Assembly (NCBI RefSeq): GCF_000423585.1
Contig: NZ_AUIG01000002.1
Coordinates: 1 to 64,000 of the forward strand
Direction of reading: 5' to 3'
DNA: 64,000 nt
From: Salinimicrobium xinjiangense DSM 19287
Lineage (GTDB): Bacteria > Bacteroidota > Bacteroidia > Flavobacteriales > Flavobacteriaceae
In this document: one piece after another, positions 1 to 7,210 of the stretch
How positions within the stretch are numbered: the stretch's first letter is position 1
Layout of the letters: each line of letters opens with the position of its first letter
Translations under genes and position numbers: made by a program
The notes under the pieces: generated by a model
Told to the model about the DNA's origin: nothing
What the model saw: the letters and a program-made list of their open reading frames with translations, nothing else
Databases searched by the model: none

Positions 1-300
1 GCTTGTCATATAGGTGTAGCTCCTTTTTCTTTTCATTCGGGAACAAGTCAAAGATCAAAAAATAAAGTGTCTCACAGAGCAAATAAAAAGCTTAAAACAC
101 TTTTCCATATGGCTGCCTTGTCAGCAATAAAAATGAAGGGTGAGCTCAGGGATTATTTTGAAAGAAAAATAGCAGAAGGAAAGAACAAAATGACTGTTGT
201 TAATGCTGTAAGAGCAAAATTAATTAACAGGATCTTCGCCTTAATTAGAGAAAACAGGCAATATGAAAAATCCCTTAATTTAACCTTGGTTTATCCATAA
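1..300 (+). CDS. IS110-family transposase, C-terminal part (5' truncated by window edge)
   Basis: The frame is open from base 1 and stops at 300, giving about 99 residues. The translation starts ACHIGVAPFSFHSGTSQRSK and continues with SHRANKKLKTLFHMAALSAI, the pattern of the C-terminal transposase_20 region of IS110/IS1111 DEDD recombinases (G-x-A-P, then a basic stretch, then HMAALSA). The usual distal tail follows, with a short Lys/Arg-rich helix and a conserved 'VVNAVRAKLINRIFAL' segment. The N-terminal RuvC-like part lies outside the window, so whether the element is intact cannot be judged. IS110 elements lack terminal inverted repeats, so no end can be defined here. The next gene, serS, converges on it 46 bp away. 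Confidence 0.85.
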   Translation, partial: ACHIGVAPFSFHSGTSQRSKNKVSHRANKKLKTLFHMAALSAIKMKGELRDYFERKIAEGKNKMTVVNAVRAKLINRIFALIRENRQYEKSLNLTLVYP

Positions 301-346
301 GAATATCGGGACTGTGAGGTTTGCTGTGTTATCTCTAAAATTATTT

Positions 347-1618
347 TTAATCGATCATATCGAACCCGGTGTAAGGCACAAGCACGTCGGGGACCTTTAT
401 ACCGTTCGGCATCTGATAGTTTTCAAGGATCCCTGCCAAAACGCGCGGTAAAGCAAGTGCACTTCCGTTAAGAGTATGGACCAATTCCTTTTTTCCATCT
501 TTGTCTTTATATCTGAGTTTTAATCTGTTCGCCTGGAAGGTTTCAAAATTGGAGCAGGAGCTAATCTCCAGCCAGCGGTCCTGTGCTGTAGAAAAGACCT
601 CAAAGTCATAGGTTAGTGCCGAAGTAAATCCAAGGTCTCCCCCACAAAGGCGCAGGATACGGTATGGAAGTTTTAAATCTCTTAAGATATCCTTGATCTG
701 CTCTACCATTTTATCAAGTGCAGCATAGGAATCTTCGGGCTTTTCGAGCCTTACGATCTCTACCTTGTCGAATTGATGCAGGCGGTTTAATCCCCGCACA
801 TGTGCTCCATAAGAACCTGCTTCCCTTCTAAAGCAGGGTGTATAACCTGTACACGCTATCGGAAGATCGGCTTCGCTCAGCATTTCATCCCTGAACATGT
901 TTGTGATTGGCACCTCGGCCGTTGGAATAAGATAGAGATTATCTTCTGTGACATGATACATCTGCCCTTCCTTATCGGGCAGCTGACCAGTCCCATAACC
1001 GGAAGCCTCATTAACCATTAGCGGCATCTGAAATTCGGTATATCCTGCTGCAACATTCTTATCTAAAAAGTAAGAAATAAGAGCTCTTTGCAGGCGAGCA
1101 CCTTTTCCTTTATAAACCGGAAAACCTGCACCTGTGATCTTGTTACCCAACTCAAAATCTATGATATCATATTTTTTCGCCAGTTCCCAGTGCGGCAGGG
1201 AATCTGCTGCCAGGACAGGCACTTCTCCTTCTTTAAACACCTCAACGTTATCTGCTTCTGATGAACCTGCAGGTACTATTTCGTTGGGAATATTGGGAAT
1301 GTTGTACAACTGCCTGTTTAACGCCATTGTGGTGTTTGCAAGCTTCTCTGCAAGTTCTTTTGTTGTTTCCTTCAGGTCAACAGTTTGCTGCTTAAGTTGA
1401 TTTGCCTTCAGGTGTTCTCCAGTCTTAAATAGCATTCCTATTTCCTTGGAAAGACGATTAGATTCGGCTAATTTTTCATCCAGTTCTGCCTGTGTGGAAC
1501 GACGTGTTTCGTCAAGCTCCAGCACTTCAGAAAAAATCTCTTCAGCATCAAAATTTCTCTTTTTCAAAGCGGCGATATATGCCTCTTTATTCGCCCTGAT
1601 ATTGGCTACCTGTAACAT
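347..1618 (-). CDS. serS: Seryl-tRNA synthetase
   Basis: Class II aminoacyl-tRNA synthetase that charges tRNA-Ser (and tRNA-Sec where present) in the cytoplasm. The length of 423 aa is normal for bacterial SerRS. Residues about 1-105 form the antiparallel coiled-coil arm that recognises the long variable arm of tRNA-Ser. The catalytic core contains motif 2 (FRREAGSYGAHVRGLNRLHQ, near residue 265), and motif 3 near the C-terminus (NGSALALPRVLAGILENYQ) carries the invariant arginine. The ATG start at 1618 places the conserved MLQV N-terminus correctly. The gene is monocistronic between the converging transposase remnant and the HTTM gene. A TATTTTTG element at 1668-1675 on the minus strand is a plausible -7 box. 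Confidence 0.97.
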   Translation of the reverse strand: MLQVANIRANKEAYIAALKKRNFDAEEIFSEVLELDETRRSTQAELDEKLAESNRLSKEIGMLFKTGEHLKANQLKQQTVDLKETTKELAEKLANTTMALNRQLYNIPNIPNEIVPAGSSEADNVEVFKEGEVPVLAADSLPHWELAKKYDIIDFELGNKITGAGFPVYKGKGARLQRALISYFLDKNVAAGYTEFQMPLMVNEASGYGTGQLPDKEGQMYHVTEDNLYLIPTAEVPITNMFRDEMLSEADLPIACTGYTPCFRREAGSYGAHVRGLNRLHQFDKVEIVRLEKPEDSYAALDKMVEQIKDILRDLKLPYRILRLCGGDLGFTSALTYDFEVFSTAQDRWLEISSCSNFETFQANRLKLRYKDKDGKKELVHTLNGSALALPRVLAGILENYQMPNGIKVPDVLVPYTGFDMID

Positions 1619-1693
1619 AGTATTTGTTTTTGAAGATTTGCCGGAGTGGCATTTCCGGGTAAAGGAACAAAAATAACAAAAGCCCTTTAAACA

Positions 1694-3013
1694 TTAGTCT
1701 ATAGAAGATGGTAAAATCCAGTCATGATGCCGAAAATGATCCCATTCTTCGTCTGCAAGATTTACCTTTGAATCTATAAAATTCTGAAATGGCCTGCCGT
1801 TGACACTTACTTTACTGTCCACATAAATCTCTACTTCTTTACCATCCTGCTCAAATTCTTCTTCCAACCGCTGGGCGAATTGCCAGATCATATCGGGTTT
1901 GGAAGGAAGCGCCCGCATTTGTTTAGGCGAAAGATATTTGCTGTTCTGAATGAAAATGGTATCCTGCGGCCTTTCCCTGTCTACCACCTTATACTGGATT
2001 AGCCCTGATTTTGATCTTAACATCATACGCCAGCTTAGCCTGTGGCCTTCTTCTGTCCACAATACATCATCCTGAATGAACCAGTGTCTTACGGGAAGAG
2101 TGATCTGCACCAGGAGCCATATACCAAGAAAACCAATAATTAAATTGCGGTAAGGCGGGACTTTTATCTCACCTGCTGAATAATATGGTTTCTTCCAAAG
2201 AAAATATTGGTTGATCTTTTTCGAAGAAAAGAAGAATAAAGTGAAAGCCAGGGCCAGGTAAGGAAATATCCCAATATGGAAAATGGCACTATTAAAAAGG
2301 TGAAAAAATACAGCTGCAAAAAAGGCAAAAAGACGGGTCCTTTTCCACAACAGTAAAGGGATGATCAACAGGTCAAAAAGAAAACCAAACCAGGCGATAC
2401 TAAGGTGCACCCAGTCCTGCTGAAGAAGATCACCCACCAGCCAGTATTGTTCTCGTGCCTTCATTAGAATAGCAGGCAATGTTCCATCCAGCCAGTCTGG
2501 GTAAAGCTTGGCTATGGCAGCATAGGTATAGAGGATCCATAACTGAAGTACGATCAACAGCCAGATCCAGCGGGGCATACTTATTTCCTTTATTTGGGGA
2601 TTTCTCCAGGCGTCTACCGAAGCATATTTGTGCGCGGGAAACAGAACCATGAGAAAACAGAGCAGCATTAACAGGTAATAATGGTTGTTGTAGGATGATT
2701 TTTGCATCAGGTAAACCGCTGCCCACATGATCGCATACATGAAAATGCTGAACCTGTATTTGAACCCAAGCATAACAAAGAGTCCGAACACTCCCATTAC
2801 TCCGTAGTACCAGAGCATTCCGTTTCCGGGCAATGGCTGCAGAAATTCAAAACCAATAAAGCTAAAGGTGAATTGCGGTTCCATGAACGCACGGCGAATC
2901 CAACCGGTAAAAATAGCTCCGAAAGCTTCCGCAGCCAGAAGAATTCCGAAAATGATCCGGAAAACTATGAGTGCGGAATTATCAATCCTTCGAAAAAGCC
3001 ATTTATTCAGCAT
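1694..3013 (-). CDS. HTTM (vitamin K-dependent gamma-carboxylase-like) membrane protein
   Basis: The 439-residue protein has a polytopic N-terminal half of several hydrophobic helices and a soluble C-terminal part. The opening pattern (RIDNSALIVFRIIFGILLAAE), the G-F-x-F-LQPLPGNGMLWYYGVMG segment and the 'KSSYNNHYYLLMLLCFLM' segment are typical of HTTM proteins, which resemble vertebrate vitamin K-dependent gamma-glutamyl carboxylase. No substrate is known for the bacterial members, and a carboxylase activity should not be assumed. Its start overlaps the 3' end of ribF by 11 bp, so the two are probably co-transcribed and translationally coupled. The pairing with a flavin-synthesis gene may be accidental. 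Confidence 0.85.
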   Translation of the reverse strand: MLNKWLFRRIDNSALIVFRIIFGILLAAEAFGAIFTGWIRRAFMEPQFTFSFIGFEFLQPLPGNGMLWYYGVMGVFGLFVMLGFKYRFSIFMYAIMWAAVYLMQKSSYNNHYYLLMLLCFLMVLFPAHKYASVDAWRNPQIKEISMPRWIWLLIVLQLWILYTYAAIAKLYPDWLDGTLPAILMKAREQYWLVGDLLQQDWVHLSIAWFGFLFDLLIIPLLLWKRTRLFAFFAAVFFHLFNSAIFHIGIFPYLALAFTLFFFSSKKINQYFLWKKPYYSAGEIKVPPYRNLIIGFLGIWLLVQITLPVRHWFIQDDVLWTEEGHRLSWRMMLRSKSGLIQYKVVDRERPQDTIFIQNSKYLSPKQMRALPSKPDMIWQFAQRLEEEFEQDGKEVEIYVDSKVSVNGRPFQNFIDSKVNLADEEWDHFRHHDWILPSSID

Positions 3014-3941
3014 GATTGTCCCTAATGTATTGCATACTAAAAGCTTTATCCTGTTTCATAGCAGTTTTTAGTTGGTCAATACTATCGAATTTTTTCTCAT
3101 CCCGTATGCGTGTGAGCAGTTCTATAGAAAGATACTTACCATAAAGATCTTTATTCAGATCGAAGAAGTTCGTTTCTATGGTCTTTTCTGTACCGCCTAC
3201 AGTCGGATTAGTTCCAATACTCATCATTCCAAAGACTTCTTCGCCGTCAATAACAGATCTCACCACGTAAACCCCGTTTTTCGGAATAAGCTTATATGTC
3301 TCCTCAATCTTTAAGTTTGCAGTAGGAAATTCAAATTCTTTACCCAGGCCTTTGCCTTTTACAACAGTTCCTGCCAGAGAGAAAGGGTAACTGAGATAGC
3401 GATTCGCTTTTTCAACTCTACCTTCAAGCAGGGCATTTCTAATCTTGGTAGAGCTAACCGCCACATCCTCCACGTCCTGTTTGGAGATCTCCTCTACTTC
3501 AAAATCGTATTCTTTTCCGAAATTCCTGAGGTCGTTGATGTCTGCAGTTCTATTACGGCCAAACCGGTGATCGTACCCGATAATGATCTTTTTAGCCTTT
3601 AATTTATTGACGAGTATATCTCTCACGAATTCCCTGGAAGAAAGTCGGGAAAATTGCTGTGTGAAGGGATGGATTATAAGGTGATCAATCCCACTTTTTT
3701 CAAGAATATTTTTTCTTTCTTCTATGGTATTGATCAGTTTAATATCCGTATCCTTTTGAAGCACCATCCGGGGATGTGGAAAAAAGGTCAATATAGCCGA
3801 TTCAAGATTTCCCGCCCTGGCGGTACTTACCAGCCTCTCAATAATCTTTTGATGGCCTATATGAACTCCGTCAAAAGTTCCAATGGTAACTACTGTATGA
3901 TGACTGCTGCTAAATGCATGCGCTCCTTTATGTTCTTTCAA
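3003..3941 (-). CDS. ribF: Bifunctional riboflavin kinase / FAD synthetase
   Basis: Converts riboflavin to FMN and FMN to FAD. The 312-aa length and two-domain layout are standard. The N-terminal nucleotidyltransferase domain has the GTFDGVHIGHQ motif (residues about 22-32) and the later SSTKIR signature near residue 165. The C-terminal flavokinase domain starts near 185 with the 'GTVVKGKGLGKEFEFPTANL' motif. The gene is the 5' member of a short unit with the HTTM gene (11-bp overlap), and pth lies 8 bp upstream on the same strand, so pth-ribF-HTTM may form one transcript. Confidence 0.96.
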   Translation of the reverse strand: MKEHKGAHAFSSSHHTVVTIGTFDGVHIGHQKIIERLVSTARAGNLESAILTFFPHPRMVLQKDTDIKLINTIEERKNILEKSGIDHLIIHPFTQQFSRLSSREFVRDILVNKLKAKKIIIGYDHRFGRNRTADINDLRNFGKEYDFEVEEISKQDVEDVAVSSTKIRNALLEGRVEKANRYLSYPFSLAGTVVKGKGLGKEFEFPTANLKIEETYKLIPKNGVYVVRSVIDGEEVFGMMSIGTNPTVGGTEKTIETNFFDLNKDLYGKYLSIELLTRIRDEKKFDSIDQLKTAMKQDKAFSMQYIRDNHAE

Positions 3942-3949
3942 GGCTAATG

Positions 3950-4582
3950 CTATTTCCCGTTAAAGGTATTCATTGTGTTATTTATTCCTGCCGTTCCAAA
4001 CGACCGGATCACCTCTGCCGACTTCTCCAATCTCTCTGGCAGTTTCTTCTCTTCCTCTTCTCCCCATTCTCCCAGCACGTAATCTACCTGCCGGCCTTTA
4101 CTGAACTCATCACTTATTCCGAATCTAAACCGGTTATAATTTGTAGTTCCCAGCTGAGTTTGAATATCTTTTAAGCCATTGTGCCCCCCGTCACTTCCTT
4201 TAGTTTTTACCCGAAGGGTTCCGAAAGGTAAATTTAGGTCATCTGTGATGACAAGCAGATGTTCAAGAGGCACTTTTTCTTTTTGAAGCCAGTAATTCAC
4301 CGCTTTCCCGCTGAGGTTCATGTATGTTGAAGGCTTTAGAAGGATAAAGGTACGGCCCTTGAACTTGTAAGTAGCAATATCTCCCAACTTTTGAGATTCG
4401 AATTGCAGACCCTCCTTTTCCGCCAGAAAATCAAGAATCTTAAATCCAATATTATGTCTTGTATGATGATATTTAGGACCGATATTACCCAGCCCGACAA
4501 TGAGAAACTTTTTCATAGGGGGAATTTCTTCTTCTTTTTCAATTTCTTTTTTTCCGAGAATTCTTCCGAAGAAGCGAAGCAT
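3950..4582 (-). CDS. pth: Peptidyl-tRNA hydrolase
   Basis: Releases peptides from prematurely dissociated peptidyl-tRNAs. The family core begins MKKFLIVGLGN, and the catalytic His and Asn environment is seen in 'YHHTRHNIGFKILD' and in 'LKPSTYMNLSGKAV'. 'GSDGGHNGLKDI' carries the second conserved histidine region. Two starts are possible: the 4582 ATG gives 210 aa with a short basic extension (MLRFFGRILGKKEIEKEEE), and the ATG at 4516 gives the usual 188-aa enzyme. An N-terminal extension of this kind occurs in flavobacterial homologues, so the longer form is listed, but the choice is unproven. It lies between rplY upstream and ribF downstream on the same strand. Confidence 0.95.
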   Translation of the reverse strand: MLRFFGRILGKKEIEKEEEIPPMKKFLIVGLGNIGPKYHHTRHNIGFKILDFLAEKEGLQFESQKLGDIATYKFKGRTFILLKPSTYMNLSGKAVNYWLQKEKVPLEHLLVITDDLNLPFGTLRVKTKGSDGGHNGLKDIQTQLGTTNYNRFRFGISDEFSKGRQVDYVLGEWGEEEEKKLPERLEKSAEVIRSFGTAGINNTMNTFNGK

Positions 4583-4673
4583 ATTTTAGGTTTTGGTAAT
4601 CGTAAAAATAATAAAAAGCTTTCTTCTAATCTTCAGGGCCCCTACAGGGAATTAGATGCTCCCGGGAATTGTA

Positions 4674-4709
4674 TAAAAAAACATCCCAGACCTTTCGGAA
4701 TGGGATGTT
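4674..4709 (-). terminator. Rho-independent terminator of rplY
   Basis: On the minus strand the sequence shows AACATCCCA and TGGGATGTT arms (9 bp, outer limits 4680-4709) around a 12-nt loop, followed at once by a run of six T residues (complement of 4675-4680). It lies 24 bp past the rplY stop codon, in the right orientation, and separates rplY from pth. Confidence 0.85.
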
Positions 4710-4732
4710 TATAATATTGATAAAAAGAATTG

Positions 4733-5392
4733 TTACTCTTTTCCTTCAGTTGCTCCTTCCTGAGTATTCCCTTCGGCTGAAGCTTCTGTTGCCGGTACTT
4801 CATCTGCAGGTACTTCTTCTTCCTCATCTTCGGTATCAGCGATAACATTACGGGAAGTTCTAACCTGGCAAACCACAGTATTATCGGGGTGCATGATCTT
4901 AAACTTATCACTTTTAAGAGCAGTAACATAAAGTTTATTACCAATCTTAAGCGGAGTGATGTCTGCTTCAATAAAATCTGGAAGATCTCCAGGAAGACCT
5001 TTCACTCTCATACGGCGAAGGTTGAATCTCAACACCCCACCATTTTTAACTCCACGTGCAACACCGGTAGTGTGAACAGGAATTTCCATTGAGATCTCTT
5101 TATCTTCAAAGATCTGATAGAAATCAATGTGCAAAATAGCATCGGTTACAGGGTGGAACTGGATGTCCTGAAGAACAGCACTAAAGCTTTCTCCGTCTTT
5201 TAATTTAATGTCCACTGTATGCACATCTGGTGTGTATACAAGGTCTTTAAAGGCAATCTCATCTGCTGCAAAGTGTAATGGCTCGTCTCCCCCGTATAAT
5301 ACGCAAGGAACCTGTCCAGCATCACGTAAGGCTTTTGTAGCTTTCTTGCCTACGCTTTCTCTTTTAGATCCGTTGATCGTAATTGATTTCAT
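4733..5392 (-). CDS. rplY: 50S ribosomal protein L25, CTC (long) form
   Basis: Binds 5S rRNA in the large ribosomal subunit. The protein has 219 aa, the long TL5/CTC type: an N-terminal L25 beta-barrel ([24 protein letters not shown] near residue 34) and a C-terminal beta domain from about residue 95. It ends in a low-complexity Glu/Ala/Thr tail (about 185-219), common in Bacteroidota. The ATG at 5392 is the only start that keeps the conserved N-terminus. It is followed by a hairpin terminator. A TACTTTTG -7 element lies 20 bp upstream. The prs gene is upstream on the same strand, the usual prs-rplY-pth order of flavobacteria. Confidence 0.96.
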   Translation of the reverse strand: MKSITINGSKRESVGKKATKALRDAGQVPCVLYGGDEPLHFAADEIAFKDLVYTPDVHTVDIKLKDGESFSAVLQDIQFHPVTDAILHIDFYQIFEDKEISMEIPVHTTGVARGVKNGGVLRFNLRRMRVKGLPGDLPDFIEADITPLKIGNKLYVTALKSDKFKIMHPDNTVVCQVRTSRNVIADTEDEEEEVPADEVPATEASAEGNTQEGATEGKE

Positions 5393-5411
5393 TGTTAAAA
5401 ATTTTAGGCTG

Positions 5412-5419
5412 CAAAAGTA
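5412..5419 (-). promoter_or_regulatory. Candidate -7 box upstream of rplY
   Basis: TACTTTTG on the minus strand matches the Bacteroidota -7 consensus TAnnTTTG and lies 20 bp before the rplY ATG. No clear TTG (-33) element is seen at the usual 17-23 bp spacing, so this is only a likely half of the promoter. Confidence 0.4.
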
Positions 5420-5545
5420 AATCTTTTTTTTCAGCTATTAAAAGCCTGAAGCCTAATTATTTCAAACAATCTGAAAAAGGCATTTTAGAAGACAAAAATT
5501 CCGCCCGACCCAATTCACTTCGTACTTCTAACCTCTAACTTCGAT

Positions 5546-6487
5546 CTACATGATGAATTTCGAGCTGATGGACCTGTTATTATGCACACGGTTCATCACA
5601 TCTGCAAAAAGATCGGCGCATGTGACCACTCTTATCTTTCTACTCTCTTTTTTCAGCGGAATTGAATCGGTGACGATTAGTTCCAGTAATTTTGAATTTT
5701 CAATGCGCTCATAGGCTTCGCCTGAAAGTACAGGGTGAGTACAAATAGCTCTTACACTCAAAGCCCCCCGCTCCATCATTACGTCGGCAGCTTTGGTTAA
5801 GGTTCCCGCAGTATCAACCATATCATCTACAAGTACTACATTACGCCCCTCAACATTTCCAATAAGCTCCATGTGAGTGATCGTATTGGCTTTTGCCCTT
5901 TGTTTATAACAAATTACCACATCACTTTCCATAGTTTTGGAATAGGCATAGGCTCTTTTAGATCCTCCCATATCGGGGGATGCAATGGTGAGATTTTGCA
6001 GATTAAGACTGCGCAGGTACGGAAGAAAGACAGTTGAAGCAAAAAGATGATCTACAGGTTTCTCAAAAAAGCCCTGGATCTGGTCAGCATGAAGATCCAT
6101 GGTTATTATTCGGGTGGCTCCCGCAGTTTCAAGCATTTTTGCCACTAGTTTAGCGGCAATAGGTACCCGTGGCTTATCTTTCCGATCCTGCCTGGCCCAT
6201 CCATAATAGGGAATAACTGCAGTAATATGCCTGGCAGATGCTCTTTTGGCAGCGTCAAGCATGAGCAATAGCTCCATTAGGTGATCTGATCCCGGGTGAG
6301 TGGATCCAATAATAAAGACTCTTGAACCTCTTACAGATTCTTCAAAGGAAGGTTGAAACTCTCCGTCACTGTAGGTAGAGGTGATAACATTGCCCAATTT
6401 AGAACCATAGGATTCAGCTATTTTCTGGGCAAGATCGCGGCTTTGATTGCAGGAAAAGATCTTAACTGCGGTGGAAACTTCAGACAT
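5546..6487 (-). CDS. prs: Ribose-phosphate pyrophosphokinase
   Basis: Makes PRPP from ribose 5-phosphate and ATP for nucleotide, His and Trp synthesis. The 313-aa length is standard class I. Recognisable parts are 'YSDGEFQPSFEESVRG' near the N-terminus, the flexible-loop region 'YGWARQDRKDKPRVPIAAK' (about 95-113), the metal-binding 'MDLHADQIQGFF' (about 128) and the PRPP-binding loop 'VVLVDDMVDTAGTLTKAA' (about 216-233). The ATG at 6487 gives the expected N-terminus. It sits downstream of tRNA-Leu and its terminator, with its own candidate -7 element at 6517-6524. Confidence 0.97.
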   Translation of the reverse strand: MSEVSTAVKIFSCNQSRDLAQKIAESYGSKLGNVITSTYSDGEFQPSFEESVRGSRVFIIGSTHPGSDHLMELLLMLDAAKRASARHITAVIPYYGWARQDRKDKPRVPIAAKLVAKMLETAGATRIITMDLHADQIQGFFEKPVDHLFASTVFLPYLRSLNLQNLTIASPDMGGSKRAYAYSKTMESDVVICYKQRAKANTITHMELIGNVEGRNVVLVDDMVDTAGTLTKAADVMMERGALSVRAICTHPVLSGEAYERIENSKLLELIVTDSIPLKKESRKIRVVTCADLFADVMNRVHNNRSISSKFIM

Positions 6488-6516
6488 TGGTTGTGGTGTT
6501 GTTTGTTGTTGCCCTG

Positions 6517-6524
6517 CAAATTTA
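6517..6524 (-). promoter_or_regulatory. Candidate -7 box upstream of prs
   Basis: TAAATTTG on the minus strand fits the TAnnTTTG consensus and lies 29 bp upstream of the prs ATG. A matching -33 TTG at normal spacing is not evident. Confidence 0.4.
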
Positions 6525-6600
6525 GAAATTAATTCTTAGCCTGAAGGTTTAGCAGTTACAGATTAGCTGTAAGATGAAAAACTTTTTAAGCGAGGTTTTC

Positions 6601-6640
6601 AAAAAGAAAAGAGCCTCAAAAATCAAATTTCTGAGGCTCT
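6601..6640 (-). terminator. Terminator downstream of tRNA-Leu
   Basis: Inverted repeat AGAGCCTCA / TGAGGCTCT (6610-6640) with a 13-nt A/T-rich loop. On the minus strand the distal arm runs into CTCTTTTCTTTTTG, a T-rich tail. It begins 2 nt past the encoded tRNA 3' end, so it is placed to end the tRNA transcript before prs. Confidence 0.8.
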
Positions 6641-6642
6641 TG

Positions 6643-6724
6643 TACCTTGGGCGGGAATCGAACCCGCACGTCCGAAGACACTGGATTTTGAATCCAGCGC
6701 GTCTACCAGTTCCGCCACCAAGGC
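6643..6724 (-). tRNA. tRNA-Leu(CAA)
   Basis: An 82-nt tRNA on the minus strand. The acceptor arms GCCTTGG / CCAAGGT (closing G-U pair) with discriminator A73 flank a D-arm with GGTAGA, an anticodon stem CTGGA/TCCAG with a TTCAAAA loop (anticodon CAA, reading UUG), a long class II variable arm (GTC-TTCG-GAC) and the T-loop GGTTCGATTCC. CCA is not encoded; the next bases are CA. The gene is intact. Only 4 nt separate its 5' end from the restored stop codon of the GIY-YIG reading frame. Confidence 0.96.
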
Positions 6725-6769
6725 ATAATCATTTCAATTTGTTCCGAACTTCTTTTAATTTTTCTTTAC

Positions 6770-6976
6770 CTATCCCCATTTCCAATATTTTTCTCTTCCT
6801 CTTGCTTCCAATCGAGAAGTGTAAATCTCGGAATAAATTAACTGAAAAGGTCTGTAATTTCTGGTGGTTTTCTCCTTTCCAGAATTGTGCTGTTGCATCC
6901 TCCTTTCCAGATCTGAGGTCAAACCTACATAAATGTAGTTCTTTTCAATGCCAGATAAAGCATAAACGTAAAACAT
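6770..6976 (-). CDS. GIY-YIG nuclease family protein, frameshifted near its C-terminus
   Basis: From the ATG at 6976 the frame gives MFYVYALSGIEKNYIYVGLT followed by 'DLERRMQQHN' and 'EARGREKYWKWG', then stops at 6770 (68 aa). The VYA...YVG elements and the later Arg and Glu-containing helix are those of stand-alone GIY-YIG proteins of about 80-100 aa (UPF0213-like; predicted DNA endonucleases). The family's usual tail, GIGKEKLKEVRNKLK, is present but in another frame and ends with TGA at 6729-6731. Losing one base near the GGGG run at about 6775-6779 explains this, and the repaired protein would have 82 aa. The open frame upstream to 7075 only translates a tRNA fragment and palindromes and is not part of the gene. 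It could be a pseudogene or a sequencing error. Confidence 0.75.
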   Translation of the reverse strand: MFYVYALSGIEKNYIYVGLTSDLERRMQQHNSGKEKTTRNYRPFQLIYSEIYTSRLEARGREKYWKWG

Positions 6977-6999
6977 ACAAAGAACTTTGCTCCAGCGCG

Positions 7000-7019
7000 C
7001 CTGCCTGCCGGCAGGCAGG
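7000..7019. repeat. 20-bp perfect palindrome, copy 1
   Basis: CCTGCCTGCCGGCAGGCAGG is its own reverse complement. It sits just before the 3' strand of the D-stem of the tRNA-Leu fragment. Read through, it encodes peptides such as LPAGRQAG, a string I have seen in many Bacteroidota database proteins; that is recollection, not a search. It looks like a small dispersed palindromic element. Confidence 0.85.
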
Positions 7020-7033
7020 TCTACCAATTCCGC

Positions 7034-7053
7034 CCTGCCTGCCGGCAGGCAGG
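7034..7053. repeat. 20-bp perfect palindrome, copy 2
   Basis: Identical to copy 1 and separated from it by 14 nt. It interrupts the tRNA fragment at the 5' base of the D-stem (between tRNA positions 9 and 10, with a one-base ambiguity because the flanks share G/C). Confidence 0.85.
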
Positions 7054-7210
7054 CACCAAGGCGAGTGGAGGGCAAAAGTAATAATTTTTTCTTTTCACCT
7101 ATAAAATTTCAAGGAATTAATTCTATGTCGGCAGGAACCACTTCATTTTCTTATCCCTTTGCGCATCTTCGCAAGAAATTGTAAATTTCGCGGCATATCA
7201 CACGCTCCCT

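Larger units (their letters stand above)
6992..7062 (-). pseudogene. tRNA-Leu 5'-half fragment interrupted by two palindromes
   Basis: If the two 20-bp palindromes are removed, the minus strand from 7062 reads GCCTTGGTG, GCGGAATTGGTAGA, CGCGCTGG. This is the first 31 nt of the neighbouring tRNA-Leu with a single C-to-T difference. The following A also matches, after which identity ends in the anticodon loop. The 3' half is absent here. The fragment lies 15 nt upstream of the GIY-YIG start, so nuclease gene and intact tRNA both lie downstream of a duplicated tRNA 5' half. Confidence 0.85.

Noticed and set aside
2430-3071. Open frames antisense or out of frame inside the HTTM gene
   Set aside because: No motifs, no ribosome binding context, and fully inside a well-supported gene.
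6977-7075. N-terminal extension of the GIY-YIG frame (MPSTRLGACLPAGRAELVD...)
   Set aside because: It translates the tRNA fragment and the two palindromes; the family protein starts at the ATG at 6976.
6574-7104. 176-aa plus-strand open frame across the tRNA locus
   Set aside because: It runs antisense through tRNA-Leu, the GIY-YIG gene and the palindromes, with no recognisable protein signature.
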